NCBI RefSeq assembly: GCF_900102195.1 | Contig: NZ_FNBE01000011.1 | Location: forward strand, 163,788 to 227,787 | Direction: 5' to 3' | Origin: Pseudonocardia oroxyli | GTDB taxonomy: Bacteria > Actinomycetota > Actinomycetes > Mycobacteriales > Pseudonocardiaceae | DNA: 64,000 bases | Shown here: positions 35,538 through 44,462 of the stretch, one piece after another | Numbering within the stretch: position 1 is the first letter of the stretch | How the letters are laid out: every line of letters starts with the position of its first letter | The notes under the pieces: model-generated | The model's input: only the letters and a program-made list of their open reading frames with translations | What the model was told of the DNA's origin: nothing | Database searches by the model: none | Made by a program: the position numbers and the translations under genes

Positions 35538-36409
35538 CGCGCGATGACCTCACGCGCGAGCATCCGGTACGCCGCCGCGCCCGACGAGTTGGGCGCCCAG
35601 GTGGTGATCGGCTCCCCGGCCACCGTGGTCTCCGGGAAGCGGATGGTCCGGTTGATCACGGCGTCGAACACCAGGTCGCCGAAGGCCTCGACCACGCGCT
35701 GGTGCACCTCGCGGGTGTGCACGGTGCGCGAGTCGAACATCGTGGCGAGGACGCCGATGAGCTCCAGGTCCGGGTTGAGCCGGTCCTTCACCTTGTCGAT
35801 GGTGTCCATCAGCAGGGCCACGCCGCGCAGCGAGAAGAACTCGCACGCCAGCGGGATCAGCACGTGGTCCGCGCAGGCCAGGGCGTTGATCGTGAGCAGG
35901 CCGAGCGACGGCTGGCAGTCGATCAGCACGACGTCGTAGTTGCCGAGGACGCGCTTGAGCGCCCGGCCGAGCGCCTGCTCGCGGCCGACCTCGGTGACGA
36001 GCTGGACCTCCGCCGCGGACAGGTCGATGTTGCTGGGCAGCAGGTCCATGCCGGGCACGGACGTCTCGAGGATGACGTCCTCCGCCTCGACCCCGCGCTC
36101 CATCAGCAGGTTGTAGATCGTGGCGTCGAGCTGGTGCGGCTGGACCCCCAGCCCCACCGACAGCGCCCCCTGCGGGTCGAAGTCGACGAGCAGCACCCGG
36201 CGCCCGTACTCGGCCAGCGCCGCGCCCAGGTTGATGGTCGAGGTGGTCTTGCCGACCCCGCCCTTCTGGTTCGCGACGGCGATCACCCGGGCCGGGCCGT
36301 GCTCGGTCAGCGGGGCGGGTTCGGGGGCGCCCGCCCGGTGCCGGGCGGCGGCGGGAGCGGGATCCTCGACGGTCGGGTCGTAGTCAGGCCCCGCGGGGGA
36401 TGTGTCCAT
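35534..36409 (-). CDS. ParA/Soj-family ATPase, orphan copy next to scpAB
   Basis: 291 residues. A disordered N-terminal 35 residues precede the deviant Walker A box VANQKGGVGKTTSTINLG, switch I VLLVDFDPQGALSVGLG, and Walker B DVVLIDCQPSLGLLTINA. This is the Rv1708-type ParA that lies upstream of scpA and has no parB beside it. It is presumably distinct from the chromosomal origin-segregation ParA. ATG 36409 is preceded by GAGGAGCCGC. Confidence 0.93.
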   Translation of the reverse strand: MDTSPAGPDYDPTVEDPAPAAARHRAGAPEPAPLTEHGPARVIAVANQKGGVGKTTSTINLGAALAEYGRRVLLVDFDPQGALSVGLGVQPHQLDATIYNLLMERGVEAEDVILETSVPGMDLLPSNIDLSAAEVQLVTEVGREQALGRALKRVLGNYDVVLIDCQPSLGLLTINALACADHVLIPLACEFFSLRGVALLMDTIDKVKDRLNPDLELIGVLATMFDSRTVHTREVHQRVVEAFGDLVFDAVINRTIRFPETTVAGEPITTWAPNSSGAAAYRMLAREVIAR

Positions 36410-36440
36410 GCGGCTCCTCTGATGTCCCTACCTGCGCCGC

Positions 36441-36469
36441 AGACTAGGAAACCCACCTACCGGGGGCAA
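36441..36469 (-). promoter_or_regulatory. Promoter of the parA-scpA-scpB genes
   Basis: Minus-strand TTGCCC (36469-36464), a 17-nt spacer and TAGTCT (36446-36441), about 35 nt upstream of the parA ATG. Confidence 0.45.
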
Positions 36470-36551
36470 CGCGCCACGCCAGGGCGCCTCGAACTTCCGG
36501 TCGAAACCTACCGGGTAGTTTCTCCCCGGAACGCGCGGGGAGGGGACGATC

Positions 36552-37724
36552 ATGGCGGTTCCGGGGTTGGCGATGCCGTGGCGGCGGCGGATGAACGGGC
36601 GGGACCCGGAGGAGGAGGGGCGCGCCTCGACCCCGCTCGAGCTGCTGTTCGACCTGTGTTTCGTGGTCGCGATCGCACAGGCCGCGGCCCAGCTCGCGCA
36701 CGGGATCGAGGAGAACCACGCCGTCGCGGCGACCGGCGGGTTCGTGATGGTGTTCTTCGCCATCTGGTGGGCCTGGATGAACTTCACCTGGTTCGCCTCG
36801 TCCTACGACACCGACGACGTCCCGTACCGGCTGCTCACCCTGCTGCAGATGGCGGGCGTGCTGATCCTGGCGGCGGGCGTCCCGGCGGCGCTGAACGACT
36901 ACGACTTCGCCATGGTGACCGTCGGCTACGCGGTCATGCGCATCCCGATGGTGCTGCAGTGGCTGCGCGCCGCCCGCGAACACCCCGAGGGCCGCCGGAC
37001 CGCCCAGCGGTACGCGCTCGGGATCGCCGTCGTGCAGGTGCTGTGGCTGCTGCGGCTCCTGCTGCCGCACCCGTTCGACTACATCGGCTTCGTGGTGCTG
37101 GCGGTGGCCGAGGTCGCGGTGCCGCCGTGGGCCGAGCGCACCCGCCCCACCTCCTTCCACCCCGAGCACATCGCCGAGCGCTACGGGCTGTTCACGATCA
37201 TCGTGCTCGGCGAGGTCATCCTCGCGGCGACCGTCGCGTTCCAGGGCTCGCAGGCCTCGGGTCTGACGCCGGACCTGGTGCTGGTCGCCGTGGGTGCGCT
37301 GCTGTTGATGTTCGGGATCTGGTGGATCTACTTCCTCGGGGGCGACGAGCACGGGTTCCGCTCCCTGCGCACCGCCCTGACCTGGGGATACGGCCACTTC
37401 CTCGTGTTCGCGGCGGTGGCGGCGCTCGGCGCGGGCCTGGAGACGGCGGTGCAGCTCGCCGAGCACGAGGCGCACGTGGCACCGGTCATCGCCGGGTTCG
37501 CCGTGGCGGTCCCGGTGGCGCTCTACCTGCTCGTGATCATGGTGCTGCGCGGGCTCGTCTGGCCGTCGGGGACGCTCACCCCGCTGCTCGTCACGCTGGC
37601 GGCGGTCCTGATCCTGGCCTGCGCCTTCCTGGCCCCCGTGGCGGGGATCGGGGTGTCCGTGCTGGCCATGGGGATCGTGCTGGCCGCGGCGCTGGCCTGG
37701 TTCCTGCGGCTGCGCCACGCGTGA
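36552..37724 (+). CDS. Low temperature requirement protein A (LtrA) family membrane protein
   Basis: 390 residues with about ten or eleven membrane segments. Family motifs: STPLELLFDLCFVVAIAQAA, WWAWMNFTWFASSYDTDD, ERYGLFTIIVLGEVILAAT and GIWWIYFLGG. The biochemical role of LtrA proteins is not established. The ATG at 36552 is preceded by GGGGAGGGGACGATC. An imperfect palindrome AAACCTACCGGGTAGTTT lies at 36504-36521, overlapping a possible TAGTTT -10 box. The stop overlaps the GTG of the amidohydrolase gene (GTGA). Confidence 0.88.
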   Translation: MAVPGLAMPWRRRMNGRDPEEEGRASTPLELLFDLCFVVAIAQAAAQLAHGIEENHAVAATGGFVMVFFAIWWAWMNFTWFASSYDTDDVPYRLLTLLQMAGVLILAAGVPAALNDYDFAMVTVGYAVMRIPMVLQWLRAAREHPEGRRTAQRYALGIAVVQVLWLLRLLLPHPFDYIGFVVLAVAEVAVPPWAERTRPTSFHPEHIAERYGLFTIIVLGEVILAATVAFQGSQASGLTPDLVLVAVGALLLMFGIWWIYFLGGDEHGFRSLRTALTWGYGHFLVFAAVAALGAGLETAVQLAEHEAHVAPVIAGFAVAVPVALYLLVIMVLRGLVWPSGTLTPLLVTLAAVLILACAFLAPVAGIGVSVLAMGIVLAAALAWFLRLRHA

Positions 37725-39181
37725 CCGCCGACGTCCGCCCTCCCGCGGAAGCGGTGTCGACTCGGCTCCGCGCGGGCCGGGTCGACGGCGAGCTGGTGGA
37801 CCTGACCGTCGAGGGCGGCGTGCTGACCGAGGTCCGCCCGCACTCCCCCGGCCCCGGGGTCGATCTGCAGGGCCGGGTCGTCGTGCCGGGGCTGTGGGAC
37901 AGCCACGTCCACTTCGACCAGTGGGCACTGTCCCGGCGGCGGCTGGACCTGTCCGGGGCGGGCTCGGCGGCGCAGGCGGCCGCACTGGTCGAGGCGCGCC
38001 TGCGCAGCGACCCGCCCGCGGACGGGATGCTGGTCGGCGCCGGGTTCCGGGACGCGTTGTGGCCGGACCTCCCGCGGGCGGACCTGCTGCCGCCCGCCCC
38101 GCGCATCGTGCTGGTGAGCGCGGACCTGCACTGCTGCTGGGTGAACGCCGCCGCGGCCGCGCACTACGGCGTGCCCCCGGGCGTCGTGCGCGAGCAGGAC
38201 TGGATCCCGATCATGGAGGACGTCCGGCTGGCGGGAGACGTCGACCGCGCCGCGGACGAGGCCGCGCGGGCCGCCGCCGCCCGCGGCGTGGTGGGGGTCG
38301 TGGACTTCGAGGCCCCCTTCCCGCTCGACGCGTGGGCCTCCCGGATCGCCGCGGGCACCCGCTCCCTGCGGGTCGTGTCGTCGGTGTGGCCGCCCGCGCT
38401 GGACCTCGCGCTGGAGCGGGGACTGCGCACCGGCGCCGCGGTGCCGGGCACGGACGGGCTGCTCACCATGGGGCCGCTGAAGATCGTGACGGACGGGTCG
38501 CTGAACACCCGGACCGCCTTCTGCGTCGACCCGTACCCGGGGCTGGAGGGCACGCCGCACCCGTGCGGGATGGTCCTGGTGCCGCGGTCGGAGCTGGAGC
38601 CGCTGCTGCGCCGCGCCGCCGCGGGCGGGCTGGACGTGGCGGTCCACGCGATCGGGGACGCCGCGAACGCCTTCGTGCTCGACGCGTTCGCCGCGACCGG
38701 CGCCCGCGGCCGGGTCGAGCACGCGCAGCTGCTGCAGGACACCGACGTGCCGCGGTTCGCCGCGCTGGGGATCACCGCGTCGGTGCAGCCCGAGCACGCC
38801 GTGGACGACCGGGACGTCGCGGACCACTACTGGGCGGACCGCACGCGGCGGGCCTTCGTGTTCCGGTCGCTGCTCGCCGCGGGGGCCACCCTGGCCCTGG
38901 GCTCGGACGCCCCGGTCGCGCCGCTGGACCCGTGGGTGGCGATCGCCGCCGCCGTGCACCGCAGCGGGGACGCGCGCGAGCCGTGGCACCCCGAACAGCA
39001 CCTGACGCTCGCCGAGGCGCTCGCCGCGTCATACGGGCCGGACGGCCCCCTGCGCGCGGGCCGCGTCGCCGACCTCGCGGTCCTGGACGCCGATCCCGCG
39101 CGGTGCACCCCCGCCCAGCTCCGCGCGCTGCCGGTCGCCGCCACGATGCTCGCCGGCCGCTGGACCCACACCACCCTGTGA
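37721..39181 (+). CDS. Amidohydrolase family protein (YtcJ-like)
   Basis: 486 residues. Metal-dependent amidohydrolase 3 family: GLWDSHVHFDQWALSRRRLD gives the H-x-H pair, followed by GPLKIVTDGSLNTRTAF, VAVHAIGDAANAFVLDAF, RVEHAQLLQDTDVPRF and the metal aspartate in LALGSDAPVAPLDPWVAIAA. These are typical of YtcJ/exoenzyme-regulatory-type proteins. The substrate is probably a cyclic or acyl amide; nothing more precise can be said. GTG 37721 is coupled to ltrA. The stop lies inside palindrome B. Confidence 0.85.
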   Translation: MTADVRPPAEAVSTRLRAGRVDGELVDLTVEGGVLTEVRPHSPGPGVDLQGRVVVPGLWDSHVHFDQWALSRRRLDLSGAGSAAQAAALVEARLRSDPPADGMLVGAGFRDALWPDLPRADLLPPAPRIVLVSADLHCCWVNAAAAAHYGVPPGVVREQDWIPIMEDVRLAGDVDRAADEAARAAAARGVVGVVDFEAPFPLDAWASRIAAGTRSLRVVSSVWPPALDLALERGLRTGAAVPGTDGLLTMGPLKIVTDGSLNTRTAFCVDPYPGLEGTPHPCGMVLVPRSELEPLLRRAAAGGLDVAVHAIGDAANAFVLDAFAATGARGRVEHAQLLQDTDVPRFAALGITASVQPEHAVDDRDVADHYWADRTRRAFVFRSLLAAGATLALGSDAPVAPLDPWVAIAAAVHRSGDAREPWHPEQHLTLAEALAASYGPDGPLRAGRVADLAVLDADPARCTPAQLRALPVAATMLAGRWTHTTL

Positions 39182-39217
39182 GTGGCGATGGTCGCCATGG
39201 CGACCATCGCCACTCAC
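39178..39217. repeat. 40-nt palindrome, family 1 (copy B, perfect)
   Basis: GTGAGTGGCGATGGTCGC-CATG-GCGACCATCGCCACTCAC in outline: a perfect 40-bp palindrome. It contains the TGA of the amidohydrolase and separates it from the convergent xerD gene, so bidirectional termination is plausible. Confidence 0.9.
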
Positions 39218-39224
39218 AGGTGCG

Positions 39225-40133
39225 CTATCCGCGGGCGCGTGGGTGGCTCGTGGCGTACACCTCGCGCAGCGCGTCGACCGTCACGTGGGTGTAGATCTGC
39301 GTGGTGGTGACCGACGCGTGGCCCAGCAGCTCCTGGACCACGCGGACGTCCGCGCCGCCCGCGAGCAGGTGGGTGGCGAAGCAGTGCCGCAGGGTGTGCG
39401 GCGAGATCGCGGTGGGGTCCAGCCCGGCGGCGTCCGCGGCGCCGCGCAGGGTGTGCCAGGCGGACTGCCGCGACAGCCGGGCACCCCGGGCGTTGAGCAG
39501 CAACGCCGCCGTGCCCGTCCCCTTGGCCGCGAACGCGGGCCGGGCCCGGACCAGGTAGGCGTCGACCGCCGCGAGCGCGGGCCTGCCCACGGGCACGATC
39601 CGCTGCTTGCCGCCCTTGCCGCGGACCAGCACCGTGCGGTCGCCGGGGTCGAGGTCGTCGAGGTCGATCCCGACGGCCTCGGAGATCCGGGCGCCCGTCG
39701 AGTAGAGGATCTCCAGCAGGGCGCGGTCGCGCAGCGCGGCGGGCCCGTCCCCCACGCACCCCGCCAACAGCTGCTCCACCTGGTCGACGGTCAGCGTGTG
39801 CGGCAGCCTGCCGGGCTGCGCCGGGGGTGTCACGGCCTTGGCCACGTCCACGGGCACCACACCCTCGCGGGCGGCGAACCGGTGCAGTCCGCGCACCGCG
39901 GCCAGGGCGCGGGCCGCCGAGGAGGCGGCCAGCGGGGTCGGGCCGCTGCGCAGGGCCGCGACGAACCCGCCGACGTCCGTCTCCCGGACGGCGGCGAGGT
40001 CGTCGAGGCCCCGGTCGTGCAGGTAGGCCACGTACCGGTCCAGGTCGTTCGTGTACGCGCGCAGCGTGTTCGCCGAGCTCCCGCGCTCGACGGCGAGGTG
40101 CGCGAGGAAGGCCTCGACCGTGCGTTCAGGCAA
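39225..40133 (-). CDS. xerD: Tyrosine recombinase XerD
   Basis: 302 residues. The N-terminal SAM-like domain is [20 protein letters not shown]. The catalytic domain has [16 protein letters not shown] (Arg), [12 protein letters not shown] (Lys), [20 protein letters not shown] (His-x-x-Arg), [15 protein letters not shown] (His and nucleophile Tyr). XerC/XerD resolve chromosome dimers at dif. The TTG at 40133 overlaps the upstream oxidoreductase gene by 8 bases. Order matches Rv1701. Confidence 0.94.
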   Translation of the reverse strand: MPERTVEAFLAHLAVERGSSANTLRAYTNDLDRYVAYLHDRGLDDLAAVRETDVGGFVAALRSGPTPLAASSAARALAAVRGLHRFAAREGVVPVDVAKAVTPPAQPGRLPHTLTVDQVEQLLAGCVGDGPAALRDRALLEILYSTGARISEAVGIDLDDLDPGDRTVLVRGKGGKQRIVPVGRPALAAVDAYLVRARPAFAAKGTGTAALLLNARGARLSRQSAWHTLRGAADAAGLDPTAISPHTLRHCFATHLLAGGADVRVVQELLGHASVTTTQIYTHVTVDALREVYATSHPRARG

Positions 40134-41112
40134 CGTGCGGGATGACCTCGCGCTCGAACAGCTCGATCGAGGAGCGGTCGTAGGCGGCGTCGGGGAAGTA
40201 GAAGATGCCGTAGGTCATCCCCCGCGCCTGCATGCCGCGCAGGTTCTCCACGATCTGCTCCGGCGTACCCACGCCCGGCAGGCCGCGGTAGGCCCCGAGC
40301 GAGGCCTCCGCCCGCTCGTCGCCGACGTGCGGCCGCAGCCGGTCGACGGCCTCCTGCAGCTTCGCCTCGACGCCCGCCTCGGTCTCGGCGATCGCCACGT
40401 TGTAGTTCGCCGACCGCACGATGGCGGCGAAGTCCGTGCCGACGGTCTCGCAGTGCCTGGCGAGCAGCTCCGACTTGTGCGTGAAGCCCTCGGGCGAGCC
40501 GTCGAAGTTGGTGAAGTCCGCGTACTTCGCCGCGATCTTCAGCGTGACCTTCTCCCCGCCGCCCGCGATCCACATCGGGATGCCGCCCGGCTGCAGCGGC
40601 CGCGGCTCGCAGAGGGCCTGGTCGACCTGGTAGTGCTTGCCCTCGAACGTCGCCGTGCCGTGCTCCCACGCCTGCCGGAAGATCTGGACGCCCTCGTCGA
40701 GCAGGCCGAGCCGGTCACCCGGGGACGGGAAGCCGTAGCCGTAGGCCCGCCACTCGTTCTCGTACCAGCCCGCGCCGATACCCATCTCGACCCGCCCGCC
40801 GGAGATGACGTCGATGGTGGCCGCGACCTTCGCCAGGTACATCGGGTTGCGGTAGGCCATGCAGGTACACATCTGGCCGAGCCGGACCCGGTCGGTCGCG
40901 GCGGCGAACGCGGCCATCAGCGACCAGGCCTCGTGCACGGCCTCGTGGGTGGGCTTGGGCACCGGGTGGAAGTGGTCGTAGACCCAGATCGACTCCCAGG
41001 GGCCCGCGTCGGCGTGCCGGGCCAGCCCCTTCATCACCCCCCAGTGCTCGGCGGGGTCGATGCCGATGAGATCGTGCCGCCAGCCCTGTGGGACGAAGAG
41101 ACCGAAGCGCAT
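40126..41112 (-). CDS. LLM-class, probably F420-dependent, oxidoreductase
   Basis: 328 residues. It belongs to a different branch from the operon monooxygenases: starts [15 protein letters not shown], has [59 protein letters not shown] and [20 protein letters not shown], all typical of F420-binding LLM proteins of actinobacteria. Substrate unknown. ATG 41112 lies 7 nt after TAGAGT, a leaderless arrangement. It is co-transcribed with xerD. Confidence 0.88.
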   Translation of the reverse strand: MRFGLFVPQGWRHDLIGIDPAEHWGVMKGLARHADAGPWESIWVYDHFHPVPKPTHEAVHEAWSLMAAFAAATDRVRLGQMCTCMAYRNPMYLAKVAATIDVISGGRVEMGIGAGWYENEWRAYGYGFPSPGDRLGLLDEGVQIFRQAWEHGTATFEGKHYQVDQALCEPRPLQPGGIPMWIAGGGEKVTLKIAAKYADFTNFDGSPEGFTHKSELLARHCETVGTDFAAIVRSANYNVAIAETEAGVEAKLQEAVDRLRPHVGDERAEASLGAYRGLPGVGTPEQIVENLRGMQARGMTYGIFYFPDAAYDRSSIELFEREVIPHVA

Positions 41113-41119
41113 GACCGGA

Positions 41120-41128
41120 CTCTAGGCC
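41120..41128. promoter_or_regulatory. Overlapping divergent -10 boxes
   Basis: ACTCTAGGCC holds TAGAGT on the minus strand (41125-41120, 7 nt before ATG 41112) and TAGGCC on the plus strand (41123-41128) for the DUF1707 gene. The two promoters share the CTA core, so they probably exclude each other. Confidence 0.45.
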
Positions 41129-41152
41129 GTGCGGTTCGGTACCGTCGGGAGG

Positions 41153-41782
41153 GTGACGCAGCCCGAAGCCGCACCCGAGCCGGAACCCGCCGCGTCGCCC
41201 GCGCGACCGGCGCTGCGCATCGGCAACGCCGAGCGCGAGGAGGCGGCGAACGCCCTCGCCGAACACTTCTCGCACGGCAGGCTCGACGGGGACGAGTACG
41301 CCGACCGGGTCGGCGCCGTCTGGAACGGCAAGACCACGACCGATATCGCGGTGGTGTTCGAGGACCTGCCGGACCCGCGGCCCGCGGTGTTGCGGCCGTC
41401 TCCCCCGGCCCGGCCCCCGGACCTCGCCTACAGCCCACCCGCCGGGCTGCCCGCGGCGTTCGGGGGCGGCCCGACGTACGGCGCCCCCGGTCTCCCCCGC
41501 CCGACGGCCCACCTCGCGTGGCAGGACGCCCCGTTCGGCCGGGAGCCCGGCACGGGGCTGCCGTACTCGGACAAGTCCAAGGTCACCGCCGGGATCCTGC
41601 AGCTGTTCCTCGGCGCCGTCGGCGCGGGCCGGTTCTACACCGGCCACACCGAGATCGCGATCGCGCAGCTCATCGTCACGATCGTGACGTTCGGGCTGGG
41701 CGCGGTGTGGGGGGTCGCGGACGGCATCGTCCTGCTGGCGGGCCGCAACACCGACCCGGACGGCAGGCCGCTGCGCCCCTGA
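41153..41782 (+). CDS. DUF1707 and TM2 domain protein
   Basis: 209 residues from GTG 41153 (217 if the GTG at 41129 is used). A DUF1707 domain (ALRIGNAEREEAANALAEHF, DGDEYADRVGAVWNGKTTTD) is followed by a Pro-rich linker and a C-terminal TM2 domain (GILQLFLGAVGAGRFYTGHT, then VTIVTFGLGAVWGVADGIVL). DUF1707 is common in actinobacteria at the N-terminus of small membrane proteins. Function is not known. The later start is favoured because it stands behind GGGAGG, but the spacing is very short. Confidence 0.8.
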   Translation: MTQPEAAPEPEPAASPARPALRIGNAEREEAANALAEHFSHGRLDGDEYADRVGAVWNGKTTTDIAVVFEDLPDPRPAVLRPSPPARPPDLAYSPPAGLPAAFGGGPTYGAPGLPRPTAHLAWQDAPFGREPGTGLPYSDKSKVTAGILQLFLGAVGAGRFYTGHTEIAIAQLIVTIVTFGLGAVWGVADGIVLLAGRNTDPDGRPLRP

Positions 41783-41787
41783 GGCCC

Positions 41788-41827
41788 GTGCGTGGCAAGT
41801 GGTGCCAGAGCACCACTCACAACGCAC
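41788..41827. repeat. 40-nt palindrome, family 2 (copy E)
   Basis: GTGCGTGGCAAGTGGTGC, CAGA loop, GCACCACTCACAACGCAC. It begins 6 nt after the DUF1707 gene stop and separates it from the convergent TAXI gene. Confidence 0.8.
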
Positions 41828-41849
41828 GACCGCAGGAGGGCGGACGGGT

Positions 41850-42806
41850 TCAGCCGTGGCGGCGCCGGTACTCCGCGGCCGCCCCGGGGTGCAGCGCCAC
41901 GGGTCCGGTCTGGATCAATGACTGGGCGTCGAGGAACTGGCTGCCGACCGCCTGGGCGGGGACCAGCGCGGACGGGTCGTCCAGCAGCAGGTCCACCATG
42001 TCGGCGGCGACGCGATCGGCCACGTCCCGCCGGGCGAGCAGCAGGTTCGCGACACCGACGGTCGTCATCGCGGGATTCGCCCCGTACACCCCGGCGGGCA
42101 CCGTGACGGACTCGTAGACGCTGCCGAACCGCTGTCGCAGGGCGTCCACCTCGCCGCCGAGGTCGAGCAGCCGGATCGGGGTGGCGGGGTCGGCGAACGC
42201 GGGGGTGGGCAGACCGCCCGCCCACATCGCCGCGTCGACCTCGCCCGTGGCGAGCGCCGCAGCGGCCCCGTGCATCGTCCGCTCGACCCGGCGCACGGCC
42301 GTGGGGGCGCCGAGCCCCACGACGTCGAGCACCCGGGCGGAGAGGGTGCTCGCGCCGGATCCCGGCGCGCCGACGCTCACCGTCCGGCCCGCGAGCCGGG
42401 CCGGCGCGGTGATCGGGGAGTCGGCACGCACGGCGACCTGGAAGTAGTTCTCGTACACGCGGCCGACCGCCGCGAACCCGTCGGTGGCGACGCGGTCCTG
42501 GGCGATGTCGCCGAGGGTCATGGCGAGGGCGGCCGATCCCGCCCCCAGCAGCTGCAGGTTCTCCGCGGAACCGCCGGTCGGCAGCGGCTCCAGCCGGGCG
42601 GTGCCCGCCCGGCGCGCCGCCGCGGCGAGCAGGCCCGAGAAGTCCCAGAAGAACCCGCCGGGCTCCCCCGCGGCCAGCCGCACCGTGGGCGTGTCGTCGG
42701 TCCCGCACGCCGCCGTGCCCAACGCGACCGTGCCCAGCGCGGCCGCCCCGAGCGCGAGGCCCCGCAGCACCGACCGGCGGTCCGGCTGCGGGGCGAGCGA
42801 CGTCAT
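41850..42806 (-). CDS. TAXI family TRAP-type solute-binding lipoprotein
   Basis: 318 residues. The signal has RRSVLRGLALGAAALGTVAL and the lipobox LGTAAC. The mature domain has LAAGEPGGFFWDFSGLLAAA, LLGAGSAALAMTLGDIAQD, VGAPGSGASTLSARVLDVVG and TMHGAAAALATGEVDAAMWA, typical of TAXI proteins. These bind organic acids or amino acids such as glutamate for tripartite transport, but no DctQM-type membrane genes are nearby. The ATG 42806 sits 8 nt after TAGGCT, a -10 box formed partly by the inverted-repeat element. Confidence 0.85.
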   Translation of the reverse strand: MTSLAPQPDRRSVLRGLALGAAALGTVALGTAACGTDDTPTVRLAAGEPGGFFWDFSGLLAAAARRAGTARLEPLPTGGSAENLQLLGAGSAALAMTLGDIAQDRVATDGFAAVGRVYENYFQVAVRADSPITAPARLAGRTVSVGAPGSGASTLSARVLDVVGLGAPTAVRRVERTMHGAAAALATGEVDAAMWAGGLPTPAFADPATPIRLLDLGGEVDALRQRFGSVYESVTVPAGVYGANPAMTTVGVANLLLARRDVADRVAADMVDLLLDDPSALVPAQAVGSQFLDAQSLIQTGPVALHPGAAAEYRRRHG

Positions 42807-42814
42807 GGACGCGA

Positions 42815-42820
42815 AGCCTA
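42815..42820 (-). promoter_or_regulatory. -10 box TAGGCT made at the edge of the inverted-repeat element
   Basis: TAGG comes from the CCTAGG tip of the 169-bp element and CT from the flank. It is 8 nt before ATG 42806, giving a leaderless start. Confidence 0.4.
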
Positions 42821-42985
42821 GGGGGTGTCTGATGGATCTCCGCCGAGTCCGCGGGGTTCCAGGTGGATGGCCCGCAAGGCCGAGGAGGGGCCGATCCCGG
42901 GGTTGGATCGGCCCCGACGAGAACGCCGCGGGGCGCCGCCTGGGGCCCCGCGGGCCGGCTGGAGATCCATCAGACACCCCCTAGG
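42817..42985. mobile_element. 169-bp symmetric inverted-repeat element (MITE-like)
   Basis: The first and last 25 bases (42817-42841 and 42961-42985) are perfect inverted repeats beginning CCTAGGGGGTGTCTGATGG. Both arms are exactly 81 bp around the centre CGGGGTT; 58 of 81 positions pair by my alignment, and the innermost 11 bp pair perfectly. It carries no gene. It lies between the MHS transporter stop and the TAXI gene start. I saw no clear target-site duplication. Confidence 0.7.
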
Positions 42986-42990
42986 TGCCC

Positions 42991-44340
42991 TCAGACGAAG
43001 GCGCGGCCCTGTTCGCGGTCCAGCGCGGTCTCCGTCTTGTTCTTGAGCACGAACACGTAGACCAGCAGGGAGGCCGCGACGACGGCCGTCACGTACACGA
43101 TGAACGCCGTGACGTACCCGCCGTCCTTCGCCGCCTGGTAGATCAGCGGGGCGGTGCCGCCGAAGGCGGAGTTGGCCAGCGCGTATCCCAGCCCGACGCC
43201 GAGGGCGCGGATGTGCGACGGGAACAGCTCGGCCTTCACGATGGCGTTGATCGAGGTGTAGCCGGTGAGGATGACGTAGCCGACGCAGACGAGGGTGAGC
43301 GAGGCCGCCACCGAGGTGGTCTGCGGCAGGAAGGTGAGCAGCACGTAGGTGTAGATCACCGCGCCGACGCCGAAGAAGACCAGCAGCGGCTTGCGGCCGA
43401 CCCGGTCGCTGACGAGCCCGCCGATCGGCTGGATGACCATCAGGAAGGTCAGGCTGACGAGGTTGATCCACGTCGCGGTCATGCCCTCGTCGGCGTAGGT
43501 CGACTTGACGATGGCGGGCGCGTTGACGCTGTAGGTGTAGAAGGCGATCGTGCCGCCGATGGTGACGAGGAAGCACGTGAGCAGGGGCCGCCAGTACCGG
43601 GTGAGCAGCTCGCGCAGCGACCCCGATCCCGTGTCCTCGCCGCGCCGGACCGCGGCGAGCTGCTCGGCGGAGAGGGACTCGTCCATGCTGCGCCGCAGCC
43701 AGAACACGACGATCGCGGCGACGCCGCCGATGAGGAACGCGATGCGCCAGCCGAACTCGGCGATCTGCTCGCGGTCGAGGAACAGCTGCATGACCAGCAG
43801 CGTCAGCTGCGCGAGCACGTGGCCGCCGACGAGGGTGACGTACTGGAACGAGGAGAAGAACCCGCGCCGCTCGCGCGTGGCGGCCTCGGACATGTAGGTG
43901 GCCGACGCGCCGTACTCACCACCGGTGGCGAAGCCCTGGACGAGGCGGCACAGCAGCAGGATGACCGCGGCCCACACGCCGATGCTCTCGCGCCCCGGGG
44001 TCAGCGCGATGAGCAGCGAGCAGGCGGCCATGAGGGAGACGCTGAACGTCAGCGCAGCCCGCCTGCCCCGCCGGTCGGCGAAGCGGCCGAAGAACCACGA
44101 GCCGACGGGGCGCATCAGGAACGTCACCGCGAAGATGCCGTAGACGTACAGGGTGGAGTTCTTGTCCGCGGAGTCGAAGAACTGGTTCTCGAAGTACGAC
44201 ACGAACACCGTGTAGACGTAGACGTCGTACCACTCGACGAGGTTTCCGGACGAGCCGCGCAACGTGTTCAGGATCGCGCGCCTATTCGCCGCCCGCGGCG
44301 ACGCCGGGGCGGGCGCCGGCTGGGTGGTCGGGTCGCTCAT
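42991..44340 (-). CDS. MFS transporter, metabolite:H+ symporter (MHS/KgtP-like)
   Basis: 449 residues, 12 membrane segments. MHS-family marks: GNLVEWYDVYVYTVFVSYFE in segment 1, GSWFFGRFADRRGRRAALTF loop, QGFATGGEYGASATYMSEAA, and RRSMDESLSAEQ. These transporters take up dicarboxylates, tricarboxylates or osmolytes with protons; alpha-ketoglutarate or citrate are common substrates. ATG 44340 is preceded by AGGAGGCTGTC. With the two-component genes directly upstream it recalls organic-acid uptake systems controlled by TctDE-like pairs, an inference from context only. Confidence 0.92.
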   Translation of the reverse strand: MSDPTTQPAPAPASPRAANRRAILNTLRGSSGNLVEWYDVYVYTVFVSYFENQFFDSADKNSTLYVYGIFAVTFLMRPVGSWFFGRFADRRGRRAALTFSVSLMAACSLLIALTPGRESIGVWAAVILLLCRLVQGFATGGEYGASATYMSEAATRERRGFFSSFQYVTLVGGHVLAQLTLLVMQLFLDREQIAEFGWRIAFLIGGVAAIVVFWLRRSMDESLSAEQLAAVRRGEDTGSGSLRELLTRYWRPLLTCFLVTIGGTIAFYTYSVNAPAIVKSTYADEGMTATWINLVSLTFLMVIQPIGGLVSDRVGRKPLLVFFGVGAVIYTYVLLTFLPQTTSVAASLTLVCVGYVILTGYTSINAIVKAELFPSHIRALGVGLGYALANSAFGGTAPLIYQAAKDGGYVTAFIVYVTAVVAASLLVYVFVLKNKTETALDREQGRAFV

Positions 44341-44462
44341 GACAGCCTCCTGTTCCTGCGGACGCGGGCCGGAACGGAAGGAGGCCGACCCCGTCGTCGT
44401 GAGACCACGGTGCGGGCCGGCGGGCGGCGGCGGAAGGCGGGGCGGCGAACCCTAACGCTCCC
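44341..44462 (-). promoter_or_regulatory. Leader of the MHS transporter gene
   Basis: 122 bp between kinase stop and transporter start. On the minus strand CCTAA-GGGAGCG-TTAGG (a 5-bp inverted repeat) overlaps the kinase stop. It is a weak candidate for a response-regulator site. No clear -10/-35 pair. Confidence 0.25.

Noticed and set aside
35534..36409. Plasmid or integrative-element partition locus
   Set aside because: The ParA is next to scpA/scpB as in mycobacterial chromosomes, without parB or replication genes.
39225..40133. XerD-like recombinase as an integrase of a mobile island
   Set aside because: Sequence length, motifs and synteny fit chromosomal XerD; no attachment-site repeats seen.
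40126..41112. Membership of this LLM gene in the 16-24 kb monooxygenase pathway
   Set aside because: It belongs to the F420-type branch, is 330 residues and is co-transcribed with xerD; no link to the operon.
42817..42985. Coding remnant of an insertion sequence inside the inverted-repeat element
   Set aside because: Frames through it (ending in DPSDTP-type peptides) are too short and follow the palindrome symmetry; no transposase motif.
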